A stretch of DNA of 64,000 nucleotides from Saccharopolyspora erythraea (GTDB taxonomy: Bacteria > Actinomycetota > Actinomycetes > Mycobacteriales > Pseudonocardiaceae): positions 7,567,411 to 7,631,410 of the forward strand of contig NZ_CP054839.1 of assembly GCF_018141105.1 (NCBI RefSeq). The letters run 5' to 3'. Below, in pieces: positions 43,890 to 53,198 of this stretch. A model generated the notes under the pieces. That model was not told where the DNA came from. It did no database searches and saw only the letters and a list, made by a program, of their open reading frames with translations. Each line of letters opens with the position of its first letter. Positions within the stretch are counted from its first letter, which is position 1. Made by a program: the position numbers and the translations under genes.

Positions 43890-44062
43890 CACGCCTCCTC
43901 TGAGCGGCGGCGGCGCAGCCGGGTGGACATCCACGAGCCACCCACGTGGGCCACGTTCGCGGCTTTGAGCCCGACCAGCACCAGAGCCGAGAGAATGATC
44001 ATGGCGGCGACCAGCCCGACCGCGACGAGCCCGACTGTGATGGCGACAACGATGGCACCCAT
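43889..44062 (-). CDS. Small membrane protein (57 aa)
   Basis: 57 residues: MGAIVVAITVGLVAVGLVAA then MIILSALVLVGLKAANVAHVGG and a basic tail STRLRRRRSEEA. One long or two short hydrophobic helices. A GAGAG lies about 9 bases upstream. The stop overlaps the start of the 34-residue gene. It begins 52 bases after the glmM stop on the same strand. Both small genes may be a membrane pair for an adjacent ESX or cell-wall function; this is inference. Confidence 0.6.
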   Translation of the reverse strand: MGAIVVAITVGLVAVGLVAAMIILSALVLVGLKAANVAHVGGSWMSTRLRRRRSEEA

Positions 44063-44113
44063 GTGAGCAGGCTCTCACATATTGCGGGCGAGCGGAGACC
44101 TAGATCACAAAGA

Positions 44114-45448
44114 TCACCGAATCGCGGCAACAAGTTCGGCCAAACGCCCGGCCACCCGCTGCGCGGTCCCCTCGCTGCGAGCCTCGACCATCACGCGCAC
44201 GAGCTGCTCGGTGCCCGACGGCCGCAGCAGCACGCGGCCCTCGTCGCCCAGCTCGGCCTCGGCCTCGGCCACGGCCTTCGCCACCTCGGGCGCGCCGCAC
44301 GCGGTCGCCTTGTCCGCGACCCGGACGTTGACCAGCACCTGCGGGAGCCGGGTCATCGTCGCCGCCAGCTCCGCCAGCGGCCGCCCGGTCTCCACCACCC
44401 GGCCCATCAGCCGCAGCGCCGTGAGCAGGCCGTCGCCGGTGGTGGCGTGGTCCGGCAGCACCACGTGCCCGGACTGCTCCCCGCCCAGCGAGAAGCCGCC
44501 CTCGCGCAGCTCGGCGAGCACGTAGCGGTCGCCGACGGCGGTGGTGCGCAGCTTGACCCCGTGCTCACGCATCGCCAGGTGCAGGCCGAGGTTGCTCATC
44601 ACGGTGGTGACCAGGGTGTCGTCGGCGAGCTCGCCGGCCTCCTTCATCGCCACCGCCAGGATCGCCATGATCTGGTCGCCGTCGACGACCGAGCCGGTGG
44701 CGTCCACCGCCAGGCAGCGGTCGGCGTCGCCGTCGTGCGCGACGCCGAGGTCGGCGCCGTGCTCGACGACCGCGGCCCGCAGCCCGTCGAGGTGGGTGGA
44801 GCCGACGCCTTCGTTGATGTTGAGCCCGTCGGGTTCGGCGTTGAGTGCGATCACCTCGGCCCCGGCCAGCCGGTACGCCGAGGGCGCGACAGCGGCGGCG
44901 GCGCCGTTGGCGCAGTCGACCACGACGCGCAGGCCGTCCAGCGGCTGCGGGGTGGCTTCGAGCAGGTGGTCGACGTAGCGGTTGCCCGCCTCGGGGACGT
45001 CGCGCGCGCGGCCCACGGCGGACCCGGTAGGCCGGTCGACGCGCTCGTCGAGCCGGTCGGCGATCTCGTCCTCGACCGCGTCCGGCAGCTTGTGCCCGCC
45101 CGCCGCGAACAGCTTGATCCCGTTGTCGGGCATCGGGTTGTGCGAGGCGGAGATCATCACGCCGAGGTCCGCCCCCGTCGCCGAGACCAGGTGCGCGACC
45201 GCAGGCGTGGGCAGCACGCCCACCCGCAGCACGTCGGCGCCCGCCGAGGTCAGGCCCGCGGTCACCGCGGCCTCCAGCATCTCACCGCTCGCCCGCGGGT
45301 CCCGGCCGACCAGCGCCACCCTGCGACGGGAGTCGTCGCGTTCGTAGAGCACCCGCGCCGCCGCCGATGCCACCGACAGCGCCAGCTCGGGCGTGAGATC
45401 GGCGTTGGCCAGCCCTCGTACTCCGTCAGTGCCGAACAACCGGGACAT
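44114..45448 (-). CDS. glmM: Phosphoglucosamine mutase
   Basis: Converts glucosamine-6-phosphate, the glmS product, to glucosamine-1-phosphate for UDP-GlcNAc. 444 residues: [15 protein letters not shown] at the start, phosphoserine loop [18 protein letters not shown], metal-binding [11 protein letters not shown] and the C-terminal phosphate site [17 protein letters not shown]. Length matches the family. It follows the rplM-rpsI operon across a strong terminator, the same order as in mycobacteria. Confidence 0.97.
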   Translation of the reverse strand: MSRLFGTDGVRGLANADLTPELALSVASAAARVLYERDDSRRRVALVGRDPRASGEMLEAAVTAGLTSAGADVLRVGVLPTPAVAHLVSATGADLGVMISASHNPMPDNGIKLFAAGGHKLPDAVEDEIADRLDERVDRPTGSAVGRARDVPEAGNRYVDHLLEATPQPLDGLRVVVDCANGAAAAVAPSAYRLAGAEVIALNAEPDGLNINEGVGSTHLDGLRAAVVEHGADLGVAHDGDADRCLAVDATGSVVDGDQIMAILAVAMKEAGELADDTLVTTVMSNLGLHLAMREHGVKLRTTAVGDRYVLAELREGGFSLGGEQSGHVVLPDHATTGDGLLTALRLMGRVVETGRPLAELAATMTRLPQVLVNVRVADKATACGAPEVAKAVAEAEAELGDEGRVLLRPSGTEQLVRVMVEARSEGTAQRVAGRLAELVAAIR

Positions 45449-45529
45449 GTGCAGCAGATCCTCCTGTCAGAAGCGGTGAGGCGAAGCGTCGGGGCCGGGT
45501 CGCACCGGAGTGGACACCTGTGCATACAA

Positions 45530-45577
45530 CTGCGGGAGCAGTCCCTCGCCCCCAGGGACGAACGACTGCTCCCGCAG
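45530..45577 (-). terminator. Terminator of the rplM-rpsI operon
   Basis: A perfect 14-bp stem, CTGCGGGAGCAGTC (45530-45543) with its complement at 45564-45577. The loop contains a further 5-bp stem (TCCCT/AGGGA). It lies 20 bases beyond the rpsI stop. Confidence 0.85.
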
Positions 45578-45597
45578 ATTGTGTGGTGCTCTCCAGG

Positions 45598-46118
<521 letters not shown>

Positions 46119-46122
<4 letters not shown>

Positions 46123-46565
46123 TTCTGAACCTTCGCGTTGATCTCGAACGGCTGCGGGTTCTGGGCCTGGTGCGGGTGCTCGGGACCGGCGTAGACCTTG
46201 AGCTTCTTGCCCATGGCCCGGCCGAGCTTGTTCTTCGGCAGCATGCCCTTGATCGCCTTCTCGAGCAGCCGCTCGGGGTGCTTGTCCAGCACCTGGCCGA
46301 AGGACTGCTTCCGCAGACCGCCGGGGTAGCCGCTGTGCCGGTAGTGGAACTCCTGGTCCCGCTTGTTACCGGTGAGGGCCACCTTCTCGGCGTTGACGAC
46401 GACGACGAAGTCGCCGGTGTCGACGTGCGGAGCGTAGGTCGGCTTGTGCTTGCCGCGCAGCAGCAGCGCGGCCTGGGTAGCCAGCCGGCCGAGCACCACG
46501 TCCTCGGCGTCGATCACATGCCAGGCGCGGGTCACCTCGCCGGCCTTCGGGCTGTACGTGCGCAC
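46119..46565 (-). CDS. rplM: Ribosomal protein L13
   Basis: 148 residues, the standard length. [30 protein letters not shown] and [12 protein letters not shown], plus [20 protein letters not shown], are L13 hallmarks. GTG 46565 has GAGG upstream. It is the first gene of the rplM-rpsI operon and has a long leader. Confidence 0.97.
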
Positions 46566-46985
46566 GGGTCTACCTCGTCGTCGTTCGCGTCGGAATCTCG
46601 GTGCGGACCCCGTGTATCCCACGGGGGATCCCGTCGGAATCGCGCCGGGTCGGTTCCTCTCGGGCGAAGCTGTTCCGCTCCGGAGAAACCGGCGCCGCCT
46701 TCAATGCCTTCGGACCATCGCCGCTAGGCAGGTGATCGGGCATCGCAGTCGCGCACCGCACAACAAATAATGAGGGTACTTGGTGGCCGACAGCGGGGTC
46801 AAAACGGGTCCGATGATTACCGGAACGTCGTCCCTGACCTGCGTCATCGACCGGATCAGGATAGCCGGTGGCTCGGGTCGCCCCGCATCGGCCCCGGTTG
46901 CGCGAGCTCCGCGCCCGGCGAGCCCGCCCCGGCTGCGAAAAAGCCGGCCCCGGAGACCCGGGGCCGGCTTCCTGCCGAAGTGCGA
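46566..46985 (-). promoter_or_regulatory. rplM promoter and leader, plus esx-side spacer
   Basis: 420 bases without a gene. A promoter for rplM reads -35 TTGACC (46797-46802, minus strand) and -10 TACCCT (46773-46778) with an 18-base spacer, leaving a leader of about 200 bases. Long leaders on ribosomal protein operons often hold autoregulatory hairpins. The part from 46941 holds the terminator of the esx genes. An L13 control element was not identified by structure. Confidence 0.55.
46941..46970 (-). terminator. Terminator of the esx pair
   Basis: A perfect 13-bp stem (AAGCCGGCCCCGG at 46941-46953, complement at 46958-46970) with a 4-base loop. Reading on the minus strand, it is followed by a T5 run (complement of AAAAA at 46938-46942), a classical intrinsic terminator. 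Confidence 0.9.
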
Positions 46986-47273
46986 TCAGCCGCCGAAGCG
47001 GGCGGCGTTGCGCGACTCACCCTGCTGGTAGGCGTCGTTCGCGGTGGAGACGGCCATGCCCATCTTGGCGGCGATCTCCTGCATGTTGGCCGCGGCCTTG
47101 TCCCACTCCTCCTGCGCCTGGCGGTAGGCCTCCTGGGCCTCACCCTCCCAGGTGGAGACCAGCGGCTTGAGCATCTGCTCCAGCTCGTCCAGCTCGCCCT
47201 GGATCTTGGTGGCGGCCTGGCCGAGGTCGTCGGCGGCCTGGCTCAGCTGGCCGAAGTCAACCTTGATTTCCAT
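46986..47273 (-). CDS. WXG100 protein (second of the pair)
   Basis: 95 residues, helical hairpin with the WXG motif as WEG in LVSTWEGEAQEAY, and the secretion-like tail DAYQQGESRN (Y-x-x-x-E). It resembles the EsxT/EsxU-type ESX-4 pair. A 73-base gap separates it from the other WXG100 gene; the two likely form a heterodimer secreted through the EccC machinery encoded nearby. Position next to rplM matches mycobacterial esxT. Confidence 0.93.
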   Translation of the reverse strand: MEIKVDFGQLSQAADDLGQAATKIQGELDELEQMLKPLVSTWEGEAQEAYRQAQEEWDKAAANMQEIAAKMGMAVSTANDAYQQGESRNAARFGG

Positions 47274-47346
47274 TGCTGCTTTCCCCTCAAGAAGTGATGT
47301 GGATCAAAGAAGAAGTCGCTCGAAAACCGTTCGCGCGCGGCGGGCG

Positions 47347-47655
47347 TCAGCCCAGCAGGCCCTCGATCTTGGAGATCTCCTGCGCCTGCTCCTCTTCGCG
47401 CTGCGCGTAGTCCTGACCGGAGCTCTTGACGTTCTCGCTGAGCTCGTTCAGCTTGTCGTTGATCTTCTTCGCGTTCTCCTGGAAGGCGTCCATCAGCTTC
47501 CGGAAGACGTCGGAGGCGCCACCCTTCCAGTTCGCCAGGACCGGCTCCATCTGGCCCTGCAGGGTGTTCACGGCCTGCTCGATGTTGCCGCGGACCTCGT
47601 CGATCTGCCCCGAAGCCTTGTCGATGATCTCAACGTCACCTGCGAAACCGCTCAT
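47347..47655 (-). CDS. WXG100 protein (first of the pair)
   Basis: 102 residues, helical hairpin with WXG as WKG in VLANWKGGASDVFRKLM, and tail QDYAQREEEQAQEI (Y-x-x-x-E). It pairs with the downstream WXG100 protein, probably as a heterodimer for type VII export, by analogy with EsxU/EsxT in mycobacteria. It is the first gene of the esx pair and follows a 145-base gap containing a candidate promoter. Confidence 0.93.
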   Translation of the reverse strand: MSGFAGDVEIIDKASGQIDEVRGNIEQAVNTLQGQMEPVLANWKGGASDVFRKLMDAFQENAKKINDKLNELSENVKSSGQDYAQREEEQAQEISKIEGLLG

Positions 47656-47710
47656 TGCGGGTTGACCCCCTTCGTCGGCGTGTGGTCACTCGAAGTTCTG
47701 ATGAACCTAC

Positions 47711-47737
47711 GACGCAGACATTGCCACGTCTGGTTCC
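47711..47737 (-). promoter_or_regulatory. Possible ECF-type promoter of the esx pair
   Basis: On the minus strand GGAACC (47732-47737) is followed 17 bases later by CGTC (47711-47714), the spacing and sequence of many ECF sigma-factor promoters. A 5-bp inverted repeat, CAGAC/GTCTG, lies between them. It is 56 bases upstream of the first WXG100 start. Confidence 0.3.
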
Positions 47738-47800
47738 CGCTTGTCTCGGATTTACCCGCAAGCCGTTGCGGAGGTAAACGCTGGAACGGAAACCCGCTGG

Positions 47801-48157
47801 TCAACGCAGGATTTGCGCTTGGGAAAAGTCGAGATCGCTGCCGTCGGACGGCGTTTGCTCTTGCGATTCCGGAGATTTCGCGGCTTTGCCCGGTCCATCC
47901 ACATCGGACTCCGCGACGACCCGGAGGTCCTCCGCGGGCAGCCCCGCGTCGTGCCGGAACTCCGCGGCGGCACGGGCCCGCTCCGAGTCCGCGGAAGCGC
48001 GCAGCTCTCCGCGGCGCACGCCGTCACCGAGTTCGGCCGTGCGGGCCCGGAAAGACTCCGAACGCTGGAGAACCTCGGAACGGGCGCGCCTGCCCCTGCT
48101 CACCGCGGTTCCCAGCGCGTCCCGCAACCGCCGCACGGAATCGTCCAGCTCACCCAT
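47801..48157 (-). CDS. Helical charged protein downstream of the Hsp70-like gene
   Basis: 118 residues beginning MGELDDSVRRLRDALGTAVSRGRRARSEVLQRSESF, rich in Arg/Glu/Ala with predicted helix and a Ser/Asp-rich tail (SPESQEQTPSDGSDLD). No membrane segment. It lies 46 bases after the Hsp70-like stop on the same strand and likely shares its transcript. The small size and lack of motif leave function unknown; the ribosome site (GGGGC) is modest. Confidence 0.55.
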   Translation of the reverse strand: MGELDDSVRRLRDALGTAVSRGRRARSEVLQRSESFRARTAELGDGVRRGELRASADSERARAAAEFRHDAGLPAEDLRVVAESDVDGPGKAAKSPESQEQTPSDGSDLDFSQAQILR

Positions 48158-48203
48158 GGAAATGCCCCATTTCGAAAACCGCGACGGCGCCGCGGGAATT
48201 GTC

Positions 48204-50036
48204 TCAGCGGACCAAGAGGGAACCGACGACGTCGGAACAGGCCGCGAGAACCTGCTGCCTGCTCTGCTGGGTCCACTGGCACCCGATGCTGACCCGGTAC
48301 TGCTTTTCGTGGATGACGTACCACTCCACCGTCGAATCCGAGAGGTGCTCCCGGTAGTACACCACGTTGCGGCCGGCGAAACTGGCGTTCTCGTCCAGGC
48401 CGGTGAACTGCGCACCCTTGTTGATCCCGTCCTGGTACAGCGACCGCACCTCCTGCATCGCCCGGGTCCGGCCCGCCTGGGTGTCGTAGCCGAGCTCGCC
48501 CTGCTGCACGAGGATGCTGCCCTGACCGCTCTGCGGCGAGATGATCGTCTGCCAGTTCTGCGGGTCGCCGCCGGTCTGGTGCCAGTCGGCGGGGTAGTTG
48601 AACTCGTACTGGTACAGCGCCATCCGGCGGTCGCCGTCGGCCGGCTCCGACGGTGCCGGTTCGGGCGCGAGGGCGATCGCCGTGGCGACCCCCGCCGCGA
48701 CGACGACGGCCGCCGCGGCAACGGCCATCCACGACGTCTTCGGCCTACGTCCCCCGCTGCGGCGCACCTGGGTGCTCACCGGCCGGGTCTGGTCGCTGCC
48801 GCCGATGACGATCGTCGAGGCGCGGCTCAGCGAGTCGCCCGAAGTGGTGCCCGGCCCGGCGACCGGCGCGGGGTGGCCACCGGAGGGAGGTCCGCTCATC
48901 GGGTAGTTGCGGACCGTGCGCTGCTGGCCACCGCTCCAGCCCCCGGACGGCGCCAGACCTCCGGAGCGCTCCGGGTCGAGCCGCACCGCCCGCAGTGCGC
49001 CCCTGGCGACCACGGTCTCGGGCTGGTCCAGCGTGGTCGGCACGACGCCGGTGCGCTCGTGGATCAGCCGCGACACCATCGGGATCCGGCTCGAACCGCC
49101 GACCAGGAAGACCCCGGCGAGCCGCTGCCGGGACACACCGCCCTCGCGCAGCACGGTCGGCACCAGGTCGGCGGCCTTGCCCAGCGGCTCGGCGATCAGC
49201 GCCTCCAGGTCGGCACGGGTGACGTGCGCGTCGGAGAACGGCGGCGGCATCGGGACGTCGGTGTAGGTGTGGCGCGACAGCGTCTCCTTCGCGCCGCGCA
49301 CGTCCTGGCGCAGCACCCGCCGCCGCCTGCGGTCGGCCATCTCGCGGCCCTCGACCAGCTGCCGCCACGCCTGCGGGTCGGTGCCGGAGACGGTGCGGCC
49401 GATGTGGTCCAGCAGCGCCTGGTCGATGTCGGCGCCGCCGAAGTTCGGTTCGCCGCGGGTGGCCAGCACCTGGAACGCGCGGCCCTGCTTGGCCACCACG
49501 CTCGCGTCGACCGTGCCGCCGCCCAGGTCGAGCACGGCCAGCGCGCCGCCGTCGGGCAGGCCGTAGCCCGCGGAGTGGAACACCGCCGCGGCCACCGGTT
49601 CGGGCACCAGCACGAGTTCCTTGGCGAGCCCGGTCGCGGCGTTGCGCAGCTCGGTGGCGCGCACCGCGCCCCAGTCCGCCGGATGCGTCAGCACCAGCAG
49701 GTCGACCACCGCGCCGCCCGCGTAGCGGCGGGCCTCGCCGACCGCGCGCTGCAGCACCGAGCGCACCACGTCGCCGACCTTCATGACGGTGCTGCCCAGC
49801 AGCAGCTCGCCCTCGTCGATGCGGCGCTTGGGGTGGGGTTCGAAGCGCGAGGGGTCGACGGCGGCCTGCCGTTCGGCCTCGTGCCCGACGAACAGCGTGC
49901 CGTCCGGGGCCGCGAACACCGCGGACGGCACCAGCGGCTGGCCGTCGATCACGACGACATGCGGTTCTCCGCCACCGACCGACACCACGGTGCAGGTGCT
50001 CGACGTGCCGAAGTCGATCGAGACGTGCAGGGACAC
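48204..50036 (-). CDS. Hsp70-fold ESX-associated membrane protein (Rv3446c-like)
   Basis: 610 residues. The N-terminal actin-like ATPase domain (about 1-370) shows SIDFGTSSTCTVV, LAVLDLGGGTVDASVV and VFLVGGSSRIPMVSRLI; it lacks a canonical Hsp70 substrate-binding domain. A transmembrane helix at about 433-457 (MAVAAAAVVVAAGVATAIA) is followed by an extracytoplasmic domain of about 150 residues. This architecture and its place between EspG-like and Esx genes match the type VII-associated Rv3446c family. It may couple ATP-dependent conformational change to secretion. GTG 50036 has AAGGAG upstream. Confidence 0.88.
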   Translation of the reverse strand: MSLHVSIDFGTSSTCTVVSVGGGEPHVVVIDGQPLVPSAVFAAPDGTLFVGHEAERQAAVDPSRFEPHPKRRIDEGELLLGSTVMKVGDVVRSVLQRAVGEARRYAGGAVVDLLVLTHPADWGAVRATELRNAATGLAKELVLVPEPVAAAVFHSAGYGLPDGGALAVLDLGGGTVDASVVAKQGRAFQVLATRGEPNFGGADIDQALLDHIGRTVSGTDPQAWRQLVEGREMADRRRRRVLRQDVRGAKETLSRHTYTDVPMPPPFSDAHVTRADLEALIAEPLGKAADLVPTVLREGGVSRQRLAGVFLVGGSSRIPMVSRLIHERTGVVPTTLDQPETVVARGALRAVRLDPERSGGLAPSGGWSGGQQRTVRNYPMSGPPSGGHPAPVAGPGTTSGDSLSRASTIVIGGSDQTRPVSTQVRRSGGRRPKTSWMAVAAAAVVVAAGVATAIALAPEPAPSEPADGDRRMALYQYEFNYPADWHQTGGDPQNWQTIISPQSGQGSILVQQGELGYDTQAGRTRAMQEVRSLYQDGINKGAQFTGLDENASFAGRNVVYYREHLSDSTVEWYVIHEKQYRVSIGCQWTQQSRQQVLAACSDVVGSLLVR

Positions 50037-50354
50037 CCAGAACTCCTTCACCGCCGGCGGCTCGTGAGCTCCCCCGGCGTATGTCGTCCGGCCACCGCGG
50101 TACGCGGCCCGGCCGGTTCCCCCGCGCACCCTAGATGTTGCGGGTGCGAGCGCTACAACAGTCTGCCCCGGATCGGGTGACCTTCGCGAGCATCTTGCGA
50201 AGTCCGGGGCTCCCTGCGCCGGTGCGCGAAAGGTTGGCGCGGTGAGCGAATCGCACCAAACCGCCCATGTCGGCGGTGATCCAGGGACCGACAGGCTCTC
50301 AGACGACGATCACCGCGGACCACTCCGCCGTGGGCGAGTCGTCTTCCCGGCCGG
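50037..50354 (-). promoter_or_regulatory. Spacer and candidate promoter upstream of the Hsp70-like gene
   Basis: 318 bases without a gene. On the minus strand a possible -35 TTGTAG (50153-50158) and -10 TAGGGT (50128-50133) with a 19-base spacer would drive the Hsp70-like gene. A small hairpin with arms CTTCGC/GCGAAG lies upstream. Evidence is moderate because the spacer is long. Confidence 0.35.
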
Positions 50355-51167
50355 TCAGCGGGCGGCGCCGCGAACTTCGGCGACCCGGTTCTCGAGCCCG
50401 GTGACGACCTCCGCCGGGCCAAGCGGCGCGACGACGAGCTCGGGCTCGCTGCCACTCCGATGCCGCTGGGTGAACCCGTACCGGCCGAGCGGCTCGAAGG
50501 CGTCGAACCACTTCAACGGCCGGGAGCGGTGCGTGCGCCCCATCCGGTCGCGCAGGTTGGCGGTGAACTGGCCGTCGCGGAAGTGCTGGGCGTCGACCAT
50601 CTCGCGCAGCACCCGCTCCCCGGGCTGCTGCCGCGCCGGGGTGCTGGAGTCCATCAGGTCGACGTTCTCGTAGCTCTCGTCCTGACGTGGCGCGAACGCG
50701 CTGACCGGCACCGCCACGGGCGGGCGGTGCCCGGGCGGCGTGGCCGGCATTCCCTGCACCACGGCGGCAGCGACCGACGTGCGCTGGAGGACCGAGATGT
50801 GGAGGTCACCGCCGTGGGACTCGGCTTCGCCGGGAGCCTGCACCAACAGGATCGACGCGGCTTCGGCCACTACCGACAGCAGCCGCACGGGTGAGGGGTT
50901 GGTGTCATCGGGCATCCACAACCCCTCCACCCACAGGCCGGGTTTGGCGATCCGCGCCAGCACGCCGGCGAAGCGGGGAACCAGGGCGGTCCCCGACATC
51001 AGTCCCGCCGCTTCCAGCTCGGGCAGCGTGCGCTGCTTGAGCACGGCCCGCTCTTCCAGCGTCTGACCGTGCGAGCGGACCGCGATCGGGAACGGCTGCT
51101 CGTCGAAGCCGCCGATCTCCCAGCACAGGTCGAACCAAAGCGGTGGCAGCCGCCATCGCTCGGACAC
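50355..51167 (-). CDS. EspG-like ESX chaperone
   Basis: 270 residues with the EspG-family start VSERWRLPPLWFDLCWEIGGFDEQPFPIAVRSHGQTLEER, then LARIAKPGLWVEGLWM, and a C-terminal SRPLKWFDAFEPLGRYGF. EspG proteins are cytosolic chaperones that bind PE/PPE heterodimers before type VII export; the PPE-like gene upstream fits that role. GTG 51167 has AAGGGGG before it. It begins 66 bases after the PPE-like stop and may share its transcript. Confidence 0.85.
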   Translation of the reverse strand: MSERWRLPPLWFDLCWEIGGFDEQPFPIAVRSHGQTLEERAVLKQRTLPELEAAGLMSGTALVPRFAGVLARIAKPGLWVEGLWMPDDTNPSPVRLLSVVAEAASILLVQAPGEAESHGGDLHISVLQRTSVAAAVVQGMPATPPGHRPPVAVPVSAFAPRQDESYENVDLMDSSTPARQQPGERVLREMVDAQHFRDGQFTANLRDRMGRTHRSRPLKWFDAFEPLGRYGFTQRHRSGSEPELVVAPLGPAEVVTGLENRVAEVRGAAR

Positions 51168-51233
51168 ATTTCCCCCTTGTAGCAATGGAAAGCGTGGTCC
51201 TCACCGACCGATGTGGCTGGTGAGGACCACGGC

Positions 51234-52628
51234 TCACTCGCCGAAGACCGGCGGTGCGGTCCTGGGCATCCCGTCGGTCCAGACGTCCTGGTCTTCGATG
51301 AGCCAGCTCGGACGCTCGTGTTCCAGGTCCTCGCCGCCCTCACCGCCGCGCCCTGCACCGGCACCACCCATCGCGCCGCCGGCGCCCCGGCCACCGGCGC
51401 CACCCGCGCCCTTCGCTCCGACGCCGCCGGCAGCACCGGCTCCGGCGCCGAAACCGCCGGCTCCAGCGCGACCGCCCGCACCGACACCGGGGCCACCGGC
51501 GCGAGCGCCGACACCGGAACCCATACCGCCGCGACCGGCACCCGCACCGCCACCACCGGCCTTGGGGCCCGTTCCGGGGCCGGGGCCGGTGACGAGGCCG
51601 CCAGGCGGTTGGGCCCCTGGCGGGACGCCGGGGTTACCGGGCAAGGGGCCGTTCGGCGGGAAAGAGGGGTTGCGTGGCTGGTCCGCCCACTGCGATCCGG
51701 AACCGGCGGGGCTATCGACTGAAGGCAGGTTCGGCGCGCCACCGCCCGACCCGATCCCTCCAGGATTCGAGCCACCCGGCGTGGTGCCCGACGGGTTGAA
51801 CGACCGGCCAGGCGTCTGCCCGGACACCGACGGGTCCTGCCCCGCCGGGATGTTCGACTGGCCCGGCGGCGGGGGTGGAGGAGGCGGCGGGTTCAGCGGA
51901 TCGACCGGTGGAGGCAGCGACGGAGTGCTGCCGTCCACAGTGGTGTAGCCGGGGCTGTAGACGTTCTCCGCGATGGCGCGGGCGCGCTTCTCGTCCTCGG
52001 AGCGCTCCTTCATCTGCATCGCCGCGTCCATCATGGCGAAGCCGCCGCCGGTCATACCCCCCATGCCGCCGGCCAGCAGCGACCGCGCGGTCCCGCCCTC
52101 GTTCGGCGGCTGGATCGACGCCTTGGTCTGCTCGGCGGCGAGCCCGGCTTCCTGCACCTTCAGCCCGGTCATCCGAACCGAGTCGCCGAAGGACTGCCCC
52201 CACTGCTGCAAGGGCTGCGCGGCGTTCAGCCCGGCATCCGCCGCCTGGCCCCGCATCCCGTCGCCAGCGGCGTCACGGGCCTGCTTGTCCAGATCGGCGA
52301 AGATCTTGGCGATGTCGGCGCCCAACTTCTCCCAGGCGCGGCCGGAACTCTGGATATCGCCGGGCCTCAGCGACGCCTGCAACTGGTTCACCAACCGGTG
52401 GTGATCCCAGTCGTTCCAGTTGTCGTGCTGCTGGATCGACGCCGGGTCCGTACCCGAGATTTCCAAGCCCCGCTGCTGCGCAGCCAGATCCGCGCGCGCC
52501 TTCTCGGCGGCAGCGAGTGCCGCCTTGTGCGCGACGATGTCCGCCTGCTGCGCCCGGGTGTTGCCGCCGGTGAACGACTGGTACATGTCGTAGGCGCCAC
52601 CGGCGACAGCTTTGAACGGATTGTCCAC
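51234..52628 (-). CDS. PPE-like type VII secretion substrate
   Basis: 464 residues. The N-terminal 190 are helical (NWNDWDHHRLVNQLQASLRPGDIQ, KLGADIAKIFADLDKQARDAAGDGM), resembling a PPE fold. A Pro/Gly-rich central and a Gly/Ala-rich C-terminal part follow. The tail EHERPSWLIEDQDVWTDGM is conserved-looking in related actinobacterial PPE proteins. There is no signal peptide. GTG 52628 has AGGAAGG upstream. Its EspG-like chaperone gene follows, supporting export via type VII secretion. Confidence 0.82.
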   Translation of the reverse strand: MDNPFKAVAGGAYDMYQSFTGGNTRAQQADIVAHKAALAAAEKARADLAAQQRGLEISGTDPASIQQHDNWNDWDHHRLVNQLQASLRPGDIQSSGRAWEKLGADIAKIFADLDKQARDAAGDGMRGQAADAGLNAAQPLQQWGQSFGDSVRMTGLKVQEAGLAAEQTKASIQPPNEGGTARSLLAGGMGGMTGGGFAMMDAAMQMKERSEDEKRARAIAENVYSPGYTTVDGSTPSLPPPVDPLNPPPPPPPPPGQSNIPAGQDPSVSGQTPGRSFNPSGTTPGGSNPGGIGSGGGAPNLPSVDSPAGSGSQWADQPRNPSFPPNGPLPGNPGVPPGAQPPGGLVTGPGPGTGPKAGGGGAGAGRGGMGSGVGARAGGPGVGAGGRAGAGGFGAGAGAAGGVGAKGAGGAGGRGAGGAMGGAGAGRGGEGGEDLEHERPSWLIEDQDVWTDGMPRTAPPVFGE

Positions 52629-52654
52629 GCCTTCCTCCCCCACTCCGGCGTTGA

Positions 52655-53194
52655 TTACTTCGGCAGCTTCGGCTCGATCTGCTGCGCGATCTCAAGAGCC
52701 TTCGCGCACGGGTCGTTGCCCTGGACCGCGTCGGAGCTGTAGGTGACCTGGGCGATAATGGAGCCACCGCCAGCTTCGAGGATCTGACGACACACTCCCT
52801 GCCCCATACCACCAGCAGCGATCCCGCTGATCCCTTGCCTGGACGCCACCTGGTTCTTGTCGAACTTGTCGAAGTTGCTCCGACGTTCTTCCCAGTAGGA
52901 CAGGTTCCGCCCATCGGCCTTGAGGAGAGTGAGAACCATTTCCTGACCGTCGAAGTCGCAACCGACTTCCCCGATTCCCTGGTCCACCGGCTCACCCGGC
53001 GCTTCGATACCTTGCGCCTGCAACTGCTCAGCGCTCAAGGCCGTGCACGGGTCGAAGTTCGCCAATCCGGACTCTTGCGGCCCGTCACTGGTAGGAGTCG
53101 GCCCGGCGCTTGGTCCACCGCACCCAGCGAGCAGAAGACCCGCAGAAGCGAGCACGGCGGCGACCGTGGTTCGTGTTGTACGCATACTCACCAT
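52655..53194 (-). CDS. DUF3558 lipoprotein
   Basis: 179 residues. Signal peptide with lipobox LLAGC, Cys25 the lipidation site, then a Ser/Pro-rich linker and a DUF3558 domain (NFDPCTALSAEQLQAQGIEAPGEPVDQ, VGCDFDGQEMVLTLL, GMGQGVCRQIL). Three further Cys residues suggest disulphides. DUF3558 lipoproteins occur near actinobacterial type VII clusters; their role is unknown. ATG 53194 lies 5 bases after the previous stop; an alternative ATG is at 53185. Confidence 0.88.
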   Translation of the reverse strand: MVSMRTTRTTVAAVLASAGLLLAGCGGPSAGPTPTSDGPQESGLANFDPCTALSAEQLQAQGIEAPGEPVDQGIGEVGCDFDGQEMVLTLLKADGRNLSYWEERRSNFDKFDKNQVASRQGISGIAAGGMGQGVCRQILEAGGGSIIAQVTYSSDAVQGNDPCAKALEIAQQIEPKLPK

Positions 53195-53198
53195 CAGA

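Noticed and set aside
46566-46940. A known L13 leader structure
   Set aside because: The leader is long enough, but the published motif could not be matched by eye.
47886-50180. A 764-codon plus-strand frame opposite the Hsp70-like gene
   Set aside because: Shadow of the Hsp70-like protein; no recognised domain.
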